Source: Solibacter sp039934035
GTDB taxonomy: Bacteria; Acidobacteriota; Terriglobia; Bryobacterales; Bryobacteraceae
Length of the DNA: 64,000 nucleotides
Assembly (NCBI GenBank): GCA_039934035.1
Contig: JBDTMZ010000142.1
Span: 1-64,000, forward strand
Direction: 5' to 3'
Of this stretch, positions 50,711 through 61,047 are shown piece by piece. The position numbers and the translations under genes are program-made. Below the pieces are notes generated by a model, which searched no databases, was not told the origin of the DNA, and saw only the letters and a list, made by a program, of their open reading frames with translations. Every line of letters starts with the position of its first letter. The first letter of the stretch is position 1.

Positions 50711-52012
50711 GTGGTGCCCCCTGTGAATCGCCAGCGTTTCGTATGGCTGCTGGCCTACGCGGCCGTGCTGCTGTTTCTGACCGCCGCCGTGCAGCGCATC
50801 TCCCCGCACATCACTTCGCGCCTGGCCACCATCACTTCCCTGGTGGAGCAGGGGACCTTCGCGATCGATCGATCGGTCTACCTCGACACCGTCGACAAAA
50901 TCCAGATCGATGGCCGCTTCTATTCCCATCAACCACCCGCCGTCGCGGTTCTCGGGGCCGCGATCTACTATCCGCTGCGCCTCTTCGGCATGCGCCTGTC
51001 GCCGGACCGGCCCGCAAGCTACGTCGTGCTGACTTTCATACTGAACGGACTCGCGACCATCGCAGGGCTGGTGTTTTTCTTCCGTGCGCTGCACCTAACC
51101 GCGGTGCCACCGGTGTGGCGAATGCCAATCACCGCGTCATTGGCTTGCGCCACGCTCGTTCTGCCCTACAGCACCACGCTGAATAGCCACGGTCTCGGCG
51201 CCGCGCTCGTCGCCATCGGACTCTCCTGCTTTGTCCTCTCCCTGGAAACGGGATCCGTCCGCGTCCATGCGATGGTGTCCGGCCTGGCCTTCTCGCTTGC
51301 CGCCGCCGCCGATCATGCGATGCTCGCCTTCTTCGGACTGTTCGCGCTCTGCCTGCTGGTCCGCAAGCGCAGGCTGCTGCCATGGTTCCTGCTGCCCGCG
51401 CTGGCCACGTTGGTCCCTACATTCGCTTACTACTACATGATCGGGCACACACTCAAGCCATTCGCCGCGCGTCCCGAGTTCTTCGTTTACCCCGGCTCGC
51501 CGTGGGTAAACGCCGGCGAGAGCACTGCGCGTTTGACCGGAGCTTCCCGGAATTCGCTCCCCTTCGCGATCAAATATGCGGCCCTGATGCTCTTCGGCAA
51601 GCGCGGTTTTCTGCTCTACAATGCGCTCGCTTGCTTCGCCATCTACGGCTGTGCGCGAGCGGTGGCTGCCAGGTCCAGGTATTGGCGCGAAGCGCTGGCG
51701 GCCCTGGCGGGCTCGCTCGCGGTTCTCGCCTTCTATGCATTTTCAAGCGCGAATTTCAGCGGCGCCAGTTACAGCATCCGCTGGTTCGTTCCCGTCCTGC
51801 CGCTGTGGTGGTTCTTCGGCGCGAACGTGGTGAATGAGATTCCGGCCTGGGGACGCTGGCGGAAAGCGCTGCTCACCATGGCCTGCGCGCTCTCCCTCAT
51901 GTACGCCTTTACCGGCACCCTCAATCAGTGGCCGGAAGAATGGCGCGGCTTGAGCATTCCGCTCCACAATTTCACCCACATTTTCAACCGTCCGCTTTTT
52001 GTCCCGTATTGA
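50711..52012 (+). CDS. multi-spanning GT-C-like membrane protein
   Basis: Protein of 433 residues with about eleven hydrophobic helices. The first long loop has TITSLVEQGTFAIDRSVYLD and DGRFYSHQPPAVAVLGAAIY, a SHQPP motif in the position where GT-C mannosyl- and arabinosyl-transferases carry acidic and proline residues, and IRWFVPVLPLWWF near the end is a further common feature. No exact family is recognised. The start at GTG 50711 has CAGGGAA upstream; the frame open back to 50603 overlaps gmd. It lies 29 bp after gmd, and its 3' end overlaps the next membrane gene slightly. Confidence 0.65.
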   Translation: MVPPVNRQRFVWLLAYAAVLLFLTAAVQRISPHITSRLATITSLVEQGTFAIDRSVYLDTVDKIQIDGRFYSHQPPAVAVLGAAIYYPLRLFGMRLSPDRPASYVVLTFILNGLATIAGLVFFFRALHLTAVPPVWRMPITASLACATLVLPYSTTLNSHGLGAALVAIGLSCFVLSLETGSVRVHAMVSGLAFSLAAAADHAMLAFFGLFALCLLVRKRRLLPWFLLPALATLVPTFAYYYMIGHTLKPFAARPEFFVYPGSPWVNAGESTARLTGASRNSLPFAIKYAALMLFGKRGFLLYNALACFAIYGCARAVAARSRYWREALAALAGSLAVLAFYAFSSANFSGASYSIRWFVPVLPLWWFFGANVVNEIPAWGRWRKALLTMACALSLMYAFTGTLNQWPEEWRGLSIPLHNFTHIFNRPLFVPY

Positions 52013-53462
52013 TGCCGGACGTATTCCCTATGCCCCTGTCACCACATCAACAACACCCGGCAACGCCTCCCCACCAAACGGCCGTACCGCTGGCGATGGA
52101 CGGAGCCTTTTGAATCCTCCTGGATCAGGGTTTGCCGCACTGCGGCCTTCGGCAGGCGAGGCGACCATCGCCGCGCTCGTCTGCATCAGCGCCGCCATTC
52201 AATGGAATGACGGGGCCATCGCCACCGGAGCGCTAGGCCTGGTCACGGCGGGGTTGTTTCTGTGCATTTGGGGCTTCACATCCAAAGACCGGCGCTTACG
52301 TTGGATGGTGCCATGGGCAGCGCTGGTCTACGAAATCCTGACCCTCCTTAATTCCCAGCCCCCCGTAGGTGCCGCCGACCGCACTGCCTTCCAGGCCATC
52401 ATCTGGCTGGCGAGTGCTTCGGCCATCGCGGCCGGCGGGCCGCTTCGCTTGCCCTGGCGCCGTTTGGCTATGGTGGCGGCGATTGCCGGCGTCTTTCTAT
52501 GCGGGGTCCTCATGCTGCGCAGTACGCCGCGTCCCAAGGTGGACGTTTGGGACCTGCATCAGGAGGGCGCCAAGGCGCTCTTTTCCGGCACCGACCCTTA
52601 TGCTATCCGCGTCCGCGACATGTATCCCCCCGAGTATTCGCGGCTCTTCTACGGTCCCGGCATGTCACTGGGCGGGTACCTCACCGTCGGTTTCCCCTAT
52701 CCCCCGATCAGCCTCTACATCAGTTCGCTGGGGTATCTGGTGGCGGGCGACACACGCTACGCCCATCTGGCCGCCATCTGCCTGGCGGCGCTGCTCCTCG
52801 GCTTTTCGGGGCGCGGCCGAATCAGCACGCTGGGCGCTCTGCTGCTTCTCTTCTGTCCCCGCGTCTTCTTCGTCGTGGACGCGAACTGGACCGAACCCGT
52901 GGTGGTATTCCTCTTTGCCCTGACGGTCTTCTGTCTGCGCCGCTATCCCCGGGCGGCGCCATGGATCACCGGCCTTCTATTGACGGGCAAGCAGTACATG
53001 ATCTTCACCGCGCCCGCGATGCTGCGCAGGTGGAGGGACGTGCCGAAGGCGATGCTGGCCGCAACTCTGGTGACGGCGCCACTCGTGCTCTGGAATGTCC
53101 GCGAGTTCTTCAACAGCGCGGTATTTTTTCACTTTGCCCAGCCATCCCGTCCGGACGCCTTGAGTTATATGGCGTGGCTGCTGCGCTATGGCATTCATAT
53201 GCCGGGATGGGTCCCCTTTCTGCTCACCGGTATCGCGATGGCTTACGTGCTGCTGCGCGCGCCATCCACCCCCACCGCCATCTGCAGCGCTACCTCATTG
53301 GTGTTGATTGTGTTCTTTGTGTTCAACAAGTCCGCGTTCTGCAATTACTACTACCTGGTGGTGGGAGCCCTCGGCGCCGCGGTGGCGACTCTGGATGCCG
53401 GTGACGCCGCAGTCAGCGACCCGTCAACCGCAGACGAATCACACCCCACACCGCTTCCATGA
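51999..53462 (+). CDS. multi-spanning GT87-like membrane protein
   Basis: Integral membrane protein of up to 487 residues. The first 45 residues (Pro/Gly/Ser-rich) are not membrane-like and the true start may be later than the TTG at 51999. Hydrophobic helices follow from about 55. The loop DLHQEGAKALFSGTDPYAIR and GGYLTVGFPYPPISLYISSL, with a YPP motif, resemble DUF2029/GT87 mannosyltransferases. Its 3' end runs 50 bp into the convergent mannose synthase-like gene. It is the third protein of this kind in the cluster. Confidence 0.65.
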   Translation: MSRIDAGRIPYAPVTTSTTPGNASPPNGRTAGDGRSLLNPPGSGFAALRPSAGEATIAALVCISAAIQWNDGAIATGALGLVTAGLFLCIWGFTSKDRRLRWMVPWAALVYEILTLLNSQPPVGAADRTAFQAIIWLASASAIAAGGPLRLPWRRLAMVAAIAGVFLCGVLMLRSTPRPKVDVWDLHQEGAKALFSGTDPYAIRVRDMYPPEYSRLFYGPGMSLGGYLTVGFPYPPISLYISSLGYLVAGDTRYAHLAAICLAALLLGFSGRGRISTLGALLLLFCPRVFFVVDANWTEPVVVFLFALTVFCLRRYPRAAPWITGLLLTGKQYMIFTAPAMLRRWRDVPKAMLAATLVTAPLVLWNVREFFNSAVFFHFAQPSRPDALSYMAWLLRYGIHMPGWVPFLLTGIAMAYVLLRAPSTPTAICSATSLVLIVFFVFNKSAFCNYYYLVVGALGAAVATLDAGDAAVSDPSTADESHPTPLP

Positions 53463-54126
53463 TGATGGGCATGTCGATTTTGGAGCGGCCCAGATCGCGG
53501 TCGCGAAAAATGATCTGCAATTCTCCGATGGAGTGCTTGCCGGTACGATGCAGGCGATACGTGGTCTCCACCTGAAACAGGTACCCGTTGGAGAACAGGC
53601 GATCCAGCCCGATCGACTGCAAGGCCTCCCGCCGCCACGCCTTGAAACCGCCGGTCGCGTCGCTGTACGGCATCGAGGTGATCATCTTCACGTAGATACT
53701 CGCGCCCTTGCTCAGCAGGAGGCGTTTGAAATCCCAGTTCACTACGTTGATGCCGTGCAAATACCGCGAGCCGAGCACCATATCGTACTGCTCCAACATC
53801 TGCATAAAACCGGGCAGGTAGGAAGGATCGTGCGAGAGATCGGCATCCATCTGGATAATGGCGGCATACTCGGGCATCTCCTCCAGCACGTGTGCGAAAC
53901 CGGCGACATAGGCGCGCCCTAAACCCTCTTTGCCCTTGCGATGCAGCACACGAACTTCGTTCGGATATTTGCCGCAAAGTTCGTCAGCCAGCCGGCCGGT
54001 GCCATCCGGAGAGTTATCGTCCACGATCAGGATATGAAAGTTCCCTGGCTGCTCCCGAACCAGCCCCACAATCCGTTCCAGATTTTCGATTTCGTTGTAG
54101 GTTGGGATTACGACAATCGCCTTCAT
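53413..54126 (-). CDS. polyprenol-phosphate mannose synthase-like GT2
   Basis: Protein of 237 residues and a second Dpm1-like enzyme, on the opposite strand. Seen are VVIPTYNEIENLERIVGLVR, ILIVDDNSPDGTGRLADELC, the DXD-like IIQMDADLSHDPSYLPGFMQ, MVLGSRYLHGINVVNWDFKR, GGFKAWRREALQSIG and the C-terminal IIFRDRDLGRSKID. It lacks C-terminal membrane helices. Compared with the enzyme at 48894 it is clearly homologous but divergent, so the two may use different donors or lipids. Its 3' end overlaps the convergent membrane gene by 50 bp. Confidence 0.88.
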   Translation of the reverse strand: MKAIVVIPTYNEIENLERIVGLVREQPGNFHILIVDDNSPDGTGRLADELCGKYPNEVRVLHRKGKEGLGRAYVAGFAHVLEEMPEYAAIIQMDADLSHDPSYLPGFMQMLEQYDMVLGSRYLHGINVVNWDFKRLLLSKGASIYVKMITSMPYSDATGGFKAWRREALQSIGLDRLFSNGYLFQVETTYRLHRTGKHSIGELQIIFRDRDLGRSKIDMPIIMEAVWGVIRLRLTGR

Positions 54127-54482
54127 TCCGGCTTCACCATGAGCGAGTTCCTATGCCATCCTGCCGGACGTCGTATGCCATGGTTGCAGTATACGATTCC
54201 AAAGCTGTAATCTCCAACCGATAAGCGCATGCCTTTAAGACCCACAAAATCCGGCGTTGCCGGCGCTGGGAATGATGGAGTGAAACCGCATCGCGTTGCG
54301 CGTGCCTTCCGCCCTCGGCTTTACCGCATAACTGCTACTAACCTTCGATATCACTCGGCGCTTATCCAACGGACTCTACGGCAATCGCACAAGCGACTGC
54401 TCCTCCTCGGTGGACTATCAAGCGTCGCCGTCCGTGGAAAGAGAGTGGTCCCCGCGCCTTTCGCCGCGCTGTCTGCAGTTTC
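54127..54482. other. divergent intergenic region before argF promoter
   Basis: About 355 bp between the mannose synthase-like gene and the argF promoter. The open frame at 54229-54486 has no ribosome-binding site and random composition. Nothing else is supported. Confidence 0.45.
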
Positions 54483-54510
54483 TTGACTCGTGCACCTGAA
54501 TGTGTAATTA
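54483..54510 (+). promoter_or_regulatory. sigma70-like promoter of the arg operon
   Basis: TTGACT (54483-54488), 16 bp, TAATTA (54505-54510). Predicted start of transcription is near 54517, just before the ARG box. Confidence 0.55.
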
Positions 54511-54520
54511 TCCATTTAGG

Positions 54521-54534
54521 TGAATAATCATTCA
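54521..54534. promoter_or_regulatory. ARG box (ArgR operator)
   Basis: TGAATAATCATTCA fits the core of the ArgR operator consensus (TGAAT, 4 bp, ATTCA) perfectly. A weaker partner starts 24 bp upstream (TGAATGTGTAATTA at 54497-54510) and overlaps the -10. Two sites in tandem are usual for hexameric ArgR. Bound repressor would cover the start of transcription. Confidence 0.75.
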
Positions 54535-54558
54535 GCCGAGGCGTTTTCCGTGGCCACC

Positions 54559-55503
54559 ATGTTTGCTCCGAACAAAATTCTCAAAACCGCCGCTTCCGAT
54601 TTTCTGAAAGATCTCGATCTCACGGACGACGAACTTCTATATCTTCTCGATCTCGCCGCGGAAGTCAAAGCAACACCCGGGGAATATGCGCACGCTTTGG
54701 AAGGCAAGAACGTCGCCATGCTCTTCGAGAAGCCTTCGCTGCGCACCAAGCTCACTTTTGAACTCGCCATGAAGCAGTTGGGCGGGGGCAGCGTGTTTCT
54801 GGAAGGACCCATCGGCGTGCGCGAACCGCTGAAAGACGTGGCTCGCAATCTCGATCGCTGGGTCAACGGATTGGTCGCGCGCGTCTTTCTGCAGAGCACG
54901 GTCGATGGCCTGGCCAAATGGTCGCGCGTGCCGGTGGTCAACGCGCTGAGCGATCTGTATCATCCGTGCCAGGCGCTGGCCGATATGCAGACCATTCGCG
55001 AACATTTCGGCGTCTCGCTGCTGAATGGCCTCAAGCTCACGTTTATCGGTGACGGCAACAACGTCGCCCAATCGCTCATGCTGACGGGGTTGCGTCTCGG
55101 CATGGATTTTTCGCTGGGCTGCCCGGAGGGCTATCTGCCCGATCCGGAAATTGTCACCCAGGCGGAAGGGCTCGCCGCCGTTACGGGAGCGCGGCTCGAA
55201 ATCACGCACGATACGACCATTGCGGTCGCGGGAGCGCACGCAGTCTACACTGACGTTTGGGCGAGCATGGGACAGGAGCAGGAGGCCGTGGAACGTAAGC
55301 GCGCCTTCCGCGATTACCAGGTCAACAGCGAACTGTTCGCGCAGGCGCGGGCGGATGCGATTTTCATGCACTGCCTGCCCGCCAAGCGCGACGAAGAAGT
55401 CACGGATTCCGTTGTGGAACACCCCCGCTCGGTCGTCTTCGATCAGGCGGAGAACCGGCTGCATGCGCAAAAAGCGCTGCTGCTGATGATGCTGTCCGAA
55501 TAG
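54559..55503 (+). CDS. argF: ornithine carbamoyltransferase
   Basis: Protein of 314 residues that forms citrulline from ornithine and carbamoyl phosphate. The carbamoyl phosphate motif appears as EKPSLRTKLTFE (SxRT), with the Cys of HPCQALADMQT, the ornithine SMG loop (DVWASMGQE) and HCLPAKRDEEVT near the end. The ATG at 54559 is chosen because the GTG at 54520 would place the ARG box inside the coding sequence and adds residues that do not belong to the family. It is first in an argF-argH-argR operon and is expected to be repressed by ArgR with arginine through the ARG box. Confidence 0.94.
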   Translation: MFAPNKILKTAASDFLKDLDLTDDELLYLLDLAAEVKATPGEYAHALEGKNVAMLFEKPSLRTKLTFELAMKQLGGGSVFLEGPIGVREPLKDVARNLDRWVNGLVARVFLQSTVDGLAKWSRVPVVNALSDLYHPCQALADMQTIREHFGVSLLNGLKLTFIGDGNNVAQSLMLTGLRLGMDFSLGCPEGYLPDPEIVTQAEGLAAVTGARLEITHDTTIAVAGAHAVYTDVWASMGQEQEAVERKRAFRDYQVNSELFAQARADAIFMHCLPAKRDEEVTDSVVEHPRSVVFDQAENRLHAQKALLLMMLSE

Positions 55504-55588
55504 GGAAATTGATGATCACACTCAGCCAGAAGGCGCCCGCAAGCGGCGGGCCGGATACCACTGCGAATTGGCACGGCGGGCAGACGCG

Positions 55589-56967
<1,379 letters not shown>

Positions 56968-56971
<4 letters not shown>

Positions 56972-57405
56972 CCAAAAGCTACCGGCAAGGCCAGATCCTG
57001 AAACTGATCCGCAGCAAAGGCATCTCCACGCAGGAAGAACTCGCCCAGGAGCTCAAGAGTCAGGGCATCGCCGCGACGCAGGTGACGCTTTCACGCGACA
57101 TCCGCGACCTGCGACTGGTGAAGACGCGCGAGGGCTACAAAGAGATGGCGGAGGAAGATCCCGGTCCCGCCTTCTCGCTGCTTGCCGCCGAATTTCTGCG
57201 CGACGTGCTGCGGGCGCAGAATCAGGTGATCCTCAAAACTTCGCCCGGGCATGCGAACTCGGTGGCGGTCGCACTCGACAACGAGGAGTGGCCCGAAGTA
57301 GTCGGCACGATTGCCGGCGACGACACGATTCTCGTGATCACGCCCGACACGCCGACCGCGGAGAGCGTGCAGGAAAAGCTGCTCGCGCTGCTCGAAAACG
57401 GGTAA
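56968..57405 (+). CDS. argR: arginine repressor ArgR
   Basis: Protein of 145 residues. The winged-helix N-terminus reads RQGQILKLIRSKGISTQEEL, then QVTLSRDIRDLRLVKTREGY, and the C-terminal hexamerisation and arginine-binding domain carries VILKTSPGHANSVAVALD and VVGTIAGDDTILVITPD, including the GDDT residues that bind arginine. It should bind the ARG box at 54521-54534 when arginine is present and thereby repress argF, argH and itself. The start codon overlaps the argH stop. Confidence 0.95.
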
Positions 57406-57481
57406 GGCTCATCGAGCCGGATCGGTGGGGCATCGTTGTGCCAGCGCGACGAAGTCCCATCGTCCATACGAAACCCGCTTC

Positions 57482-58411
57482 CTAAAATCGAAGCGAGTGC
57501 AGCACTCGCGGCGACACGTTGCGGCCGCACACAATCACGGCGGCGCGTTTTCCCCGCCAACGGTCCGCCTCCTGCAGGAATGCCGCCACCGCCACGCCCG
57601 CCGCACCTTCGATCACCCAATGTTCCGTCTCGAACACCTTACGCATGGCGCTCACGATCTCACGTTCACTGACCAGCACGGCGCGATCGATTACCCGGCG
57701 GCAGACGTCGAGCGTGACCGAACCGGGCTCCAGACCGCCCGCAGTGCTCTCCGAGACCGTGGGCAACTCAGGCACCTCCACAATCTCCCCAGCTTCCATG
57801 CAGCGCAGCATCACGGGCGAATTCTCCGGCCAGCAACCCACGATTTCGACCCGCGGCGCGACCGCCTTGAAGTACGACCCGATGCCGCCGATCAAGCCGC
57901 CTCCTCCCACCGCGACGAATACGGCATCGACTTCCGGCAACTGCTGGGCGAGTTCCACCGCGATGGTGCCCTGTCCGGCCATCACGTCGCGATCGTTGTA
58001 GGGAGAGATGAACACGCGGCCGCTTTGCGCCGCTGCGCCGCGAGCGGCCAGTTCCGCGGCCAGGGGATCGTCTCCGGCGTAGTGAAGGCTGCCGCCTGCG
58101 GCCTCGATACGCTGGGCCTTGGCTTGGGAAACTTGAGTGGACACGAACACCTCCGCCGCGATGCCGCGCGCCTGCGCCGCTGCCGCGACGCCGAGTCCAT
58201 GATTTCCATTGCTGGCCGTGACCACGCCGGCGGCCGCTTCCTCCGGAGTGAGCAGCGCAATTTTATTGGACGCGCCTCGAAACTTGAAAGAGCCCGTGTG
58301 CTGTAAATGCTCGAGTTTCAAATACGCGCCAATTTCGGACGCGTACTCCACCGGAGAGACGCGTACAAACGGCGCGATCCGAGCGGCTGCCGCTACGATT
58401 TCTTCTTTCAC
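57482..58411 (-). CDS. threonine/serine dehydratase-like PLP enzyme
   Basis: Protein of 309 residues, fold type II PLP enzyme. The PLP lysine K43 lies in HTGSFKFRGASNK, followed by VTASNGNHGLGVAAAAQARG and the phosphate-binding VAVGGGGLIGGIGSYF. It has no regulatory ACT domain, so it is the short catabolic type: threonine to 2-oxobutyrate, or serine to pyruvate, or possibly a serine racemase. It starts at a GTG with TAGAAT ending 9 nt upstream. That -10 lies in the end of the preceding gene. It is convergent with argR. Confidence 0.85.
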   Translation of the reverse strand: MKEEIVAAAARIAPFVRVSPVEYASEIGAYLKLEHLQHTGSFKFRGASNKIALLTPEEAAAGVVTASNGNHGLGVAAAAQARGIAAEVFVSTQVSQAKAQRIEAAGGSLHYAGDDPLAAELAARGAAAQSGRVFISPYNDRDVMAGQGTIAVELAQQLPEVDAVFVAVGGGGLIGGIGSYFKAVAPRVEIVGCWPENSPVMLRCMEAGEIVEVPELPTVSESTAGGLEPGSVTLDVCRRVIDRAVLVSEREIVSAMRKVFETEHWVIEGAAGVAVAAFLQEADRWRGKRAAVIVCGRNVSPRVLHSLRF

Positions 58412-58418
58412 GACGGGA

Positions 58419-59321
58419 CTATTCTACTTCCTTGAGAGCAACCACGATCATTTCGTAGGGAAGTTTGCGCGTCGCCGAAGCCGTGCCTGCGGCCTTCAGG
58501 AATGTCGAGATGGCATTCAAATTGACGCGAGGGATTCCCATGGCATCGTAGGTGGAACCGTCGTCGCCGTCGCTGCCCACTGTCTTCCAAGGGCCGGTGC
58601 CCGGCAGGAAAATCATGCGCACTTTGCTGGCCAGCGCGGTTTCTTCGTCTTTAGCGTCGAAGACATCCGCCAGCACCGCCAACCCGCCATCGTCGAGTTT
58701 CTTCGGCTTGCCCAGAATCCTCATCCGGTACACAGCGTAATTGAAGCCCGATTTCTTGGCATCCATGGTGACCGCCGTGGCCGTGGCCTTCAGCGCCACC
58801 GTCATCTTCTCGTAGGAAGCGAATGACGCTTTGGCGTCATGCGCCGGGAAGCCTTTGACGAAATCCACCGAGCCCGACACATCGAGGCCGCCGTATTTGA
58901 GAATCGGGTGGATCTCGAACGAATGGTCCGGGTTGGTGTTGGAGGCGACGGCCACCGGGTCAAACTGCTTTTGCAGCGGGGCGGGGTGTTCAAACCATAA
59001 GCGCCAGGCGCCGTTAATCGGCGCCGATGTGGGCTTGCCTTCGTTGGCATGAATCAGGTTTACCGCCGCCTTTTGCAGCGTGCCCGCGGCATTCATCATT
59101 TCGGCCACCATCGGCAGGCCGACCTCCTTGGGCGCGCGGCCGGCAACATGCATATCGCCGTCGGCCGAGGCAGCGTTGGCTTTCTTGTGCGCGTGATCGA
59201 TGAAAAAAGTGGCATCGATGGTGGCGCGATCTTTGAAGTTCTCCAGCCAGGCGCGCTTCAGAATCAGCGTCTCGGCAGAGGAGAGTCCGGCGAGCAAAAG
59301 AATCGCAAGCAGTAGTTTCAT
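58419..59321 (-). CDS. secreted protein of unknown function
   Basis: Protein of 300 residues with a signal peptide (MKLLLAILLLAGLSSAE). The rest is a mixed alpha/beta domain with ATIDATFFIDHAHKKANAAS, FEIHPILKYGGLDVSGSVDF, and ending TRKLPYEMIVVALKEVE. I do not recognise the family. GAGGAG lies 7-12 nt before the ATG at 59321; an ATG at 59327 is too close to it. It lies 11 bp downstream of a membrane-protein gene, so the two are probably cotranscribed. Its final codons contain the -10 of the next gene. Confidence 0.65.
   Translation of the reverse strand: MKLLLAILLLAGLSSAETLILKRAWLENFKDRATIDATFFIDHAHKKANAASADGDMHVAGRAPKEVGLPMVAEMMNAAGTLQKAAVNLIHANEGKPTSAPINGAWRLWFEHPAPLQKQFDPVAVASNTNPDHSFEIHPILKYGGLDVSGSVDFVKGFPAHDAKASFASYEKMTVALKATATAVTMDAKKSGFNYAVYRMRILGKPKKLDDGGLAVLADVFDAKDEETALASKVRMIFLPGTGPWKTVGSDGDDGSTYDAMGIPRVNLNAISTFLKAAGTASATRKLPYEMIVVALKEVE
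58421..58426 (-). promoter_or_regulatory. -10 box inside the upstream gene's final codons
   Basis: Minus-strand TAGAAT ending 9 nt before the GTG of the dehydratase-like gene, the same spacing as at proS. It comprises the last codons and first base of the stop codon of the upstream secreted-protein gene. Confidence 0.4.
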
Positions 59322-59332
59322 CGCCATTCTCC

Positions 59333-60322
59333 TCAGGTGATGACCGTCGCCGGCGCCGAACTACTCTTGTCGCGCTTCTCATCGGGAGCGCGACCGGCAT
59401 TGCGAATATTCATGAAGCGGTTTAGGGTATCGAACCAGAAGGGGGCTCCCATCGACACGGCGATGGCGGTGATGATCCAACCCAGTAGATGATCCCAAAT
59501 AACCCCACCGAACGACTTACCGGTGTTGGGGTCCTTTTTGTAATCGTCGAGGGCCTTCCAATCGCTATCCCAGCCGGTGAGTTGAGCAAGCTGTGCCTTC
59601 TCCGCCGGGGTGAGCGCCTGATCATTAGGGACACTGACCGGCTTGCTCTCGGTCGGATTGGTCGGGTCGGGATACTCCACCAGCGGGAGGTTGTCCTCGG
59701 GCCGTGCCTTCTCCGCACGCACCTTGGCCTGTTCGACCACTGCGGCGCGCAGCGTCGGCGTGGTCCACAACAGGGCTGCCATGCGGATCGTGTCGGCGTT
59801 CATGACCACCGTGACAATCACCGCCAGAATGATCGCGTTAATCTGCGAGTTCTTCTTGTACCACCCGCTGACGCGGTCCATGCCTTCGTTGAACCACTGT
59901 TCGAGCAGCAGATGTGCCGCCTCAGCGTTGTTCCCCGCCCTGTCCAGCAACGCATTCAATGTGATTTGCAGGTGCTCCGACGGCAGGGTTTTGATGCCCT
60001 CCCGCAGGGCTGCCATGTCGGCGCTGGAATTCCCCTTGCCCGAGACGATATCCATCATCGCGGTGACAAACTTGTTGGCGGGAATATACGAGGGGCAGAT
60101 GGCGCTATCGCTCGAAGCGAGGGATTGAATCAGCGGATGCTTGTAGAGCAGTTTCTTGAGTTCGTCACTACCGCCGAGTAACCGGGTAATCCCCTTATCC
60201 AGAAAGTTTGCCCGGGTCTTGAAGACTCCGGCGATCATTTCGTTCACCGTCGTACAGATTAAGGCCAGCAACAGGAAAACAAAACTTATGCCAATGGCTA
60301 CGTCCAGTACGGGTAAGTTCAT
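59333..60322 (-). CDS. membrane protein of unknown function
   Basis: Protein of 329 residues. An N-terminal helix (ISFVFLLLALICTTVNEMIA) carries an unusual CTTVNE motif that I have seen in large uncharacterised membrane proteins of many phyla. A cytosolic helical region with MMDIVSGKGNSSADMAALRE and LPSEHLQITLNALLDRAGNN follows, then helix 2 (AIILAVIVTVVMNADTI) and helix 3 (LLGWIITAIAVSMGAPFWFD, then TLNRFMNIRNAGR). The last two helices flank a Pro/Lys-rich loop. The arrangement is widespread, with no known function. GGAG lies 10 nt before the ATG. Confidence 0.65.
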   Translation of the reverse strand: MNLPVLDVAIGISFVFLLLALICTTVNEMIAGVFKTRANFLDKGITRLLGGSDELKKLLYKHPLIQSLASSDSAICPSYIPANKFVTAMMDIVSGKGNSSADMAALREGIKTLPSEHLQITLNALLDRAGNNAEAAHLLLEQWFNEGMDRVSGWYKKNSQINAIILAVIVTVVMNADTIRMAALLWTTPTLRAAVVEQAKVRAEKARPEDNLPLVEYPDPTNPTESKPVSVPNDQALTPAEKAQLAQLTGWDSDWKALDDYKKDPNTGKSFGGVIWDHLLGWIITAIAVSMGAPFWFDTLNRFMNIRNAGRAPDEKRDKSSSAPATVIT

Positions 60323-60552
60323 AACTCAGGCTCCTGCCGAGGGCAATCGGCAGGTAAAGCATAAGGCAAACACAGCCCGCAAGCAATGCCTTTTTCTAAC
60401 CAGTCCCCGCTTCAGATACAAGTTGCGAATACCGCGCAGCGCACGATTTACTGGGCACCGAGATGACCAAGGTTGGATACCTCGAACCGCTCCGCCTCCC
60501 CGGCGGCGTCGTCGTGGTGGGCGAAAATGCTTCTCCGTGGTATGAAGGACGT

Positions 60553-61038
60553 ATGCCTGTTTCGGTGAGACGCGCCGCGCCTGCGGACATTCCCACGATC
60601 CTGTCCCTGTTGCGCGAGTTGGCGGAGTTCGAAGGCAGGCTGGATCGCGTGCAGGTGAACGAAACGCGCCTCGCCGAGTACGCGTTCGGCGAGCGCGCCT
60701 GCATCGAAATCCTGATTGGGAATCTGGACGGGCAAGACGTCAGCTATGCGCTCTTCTTCCCCATCTTCGGCAGTTTTCGCGGCCTGCCGTGGCTGTACCT
60801 CGAAGATCTGTATGTGCAACCTCGGGCGCGCGGCGCCAACGTGGGACGCAGCATGATGAGTTCCCTGGCCCGCGTAGTGAAAGAGCGCGGCTGGGCGGGC
60901 ATGGCGTGGGGCGTGTTGGAGTGGAATGAGGCTGCCTTCCGCTTCTACGAGCGGCTGGGCGCGGTGCGCTCCAACCACGGCCACGTCGGCATGGAACTCG
61001 CCGGCGGCGCGCTGGATCGGATCGCGGACTTGCAATAG
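60553..61038 (+). CDS. GNAT-family N-acetyltransferase
   Basis: Protein of 161 residues. The GNAT fold is visible: VSVRRAAPADIPTILSLLRE (start), SYALFFPIFGSFRGLPWLYL, then EDLYVQPRARGANVGRSMMS (acetyl-CoA pyrophosphate-binding loop, here RARGANVGRS), VLEWNEAAFRFYERLGA at the end. This sequence most resembles the spermine/spermidine or diamine acetyltransferase-like branch. AAGGA lies 7 nt before the ATG at 60553; the frame further upstream is rejected. It is convergent with the M28 peptidase. The acceptor amine is unknown. Confidence 0.85.
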   Translation: MPVSVRRAAPADIPTILSLLRELAEFEGRLDRVQVNETRLAEYAFGERACIEILIGNLDGQDVSYALFFPIFGSFRGLPWLYLEDLYVQPRARGANVGRSMMSSLARVVKERGWAGMAWGVLEWNEAAFRFYERLGAVRSNHGHVGMELAGGALDRIADLQ

Positions 61039-61047
61039 ACCGGCGCC

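Noticed and set aside
54229..54486. 85-residue ORF upstream of argF
   Set aside because: No start signal; Arg/Ala/Pro-rich; covers the region expected to hold only regulatory DNA.
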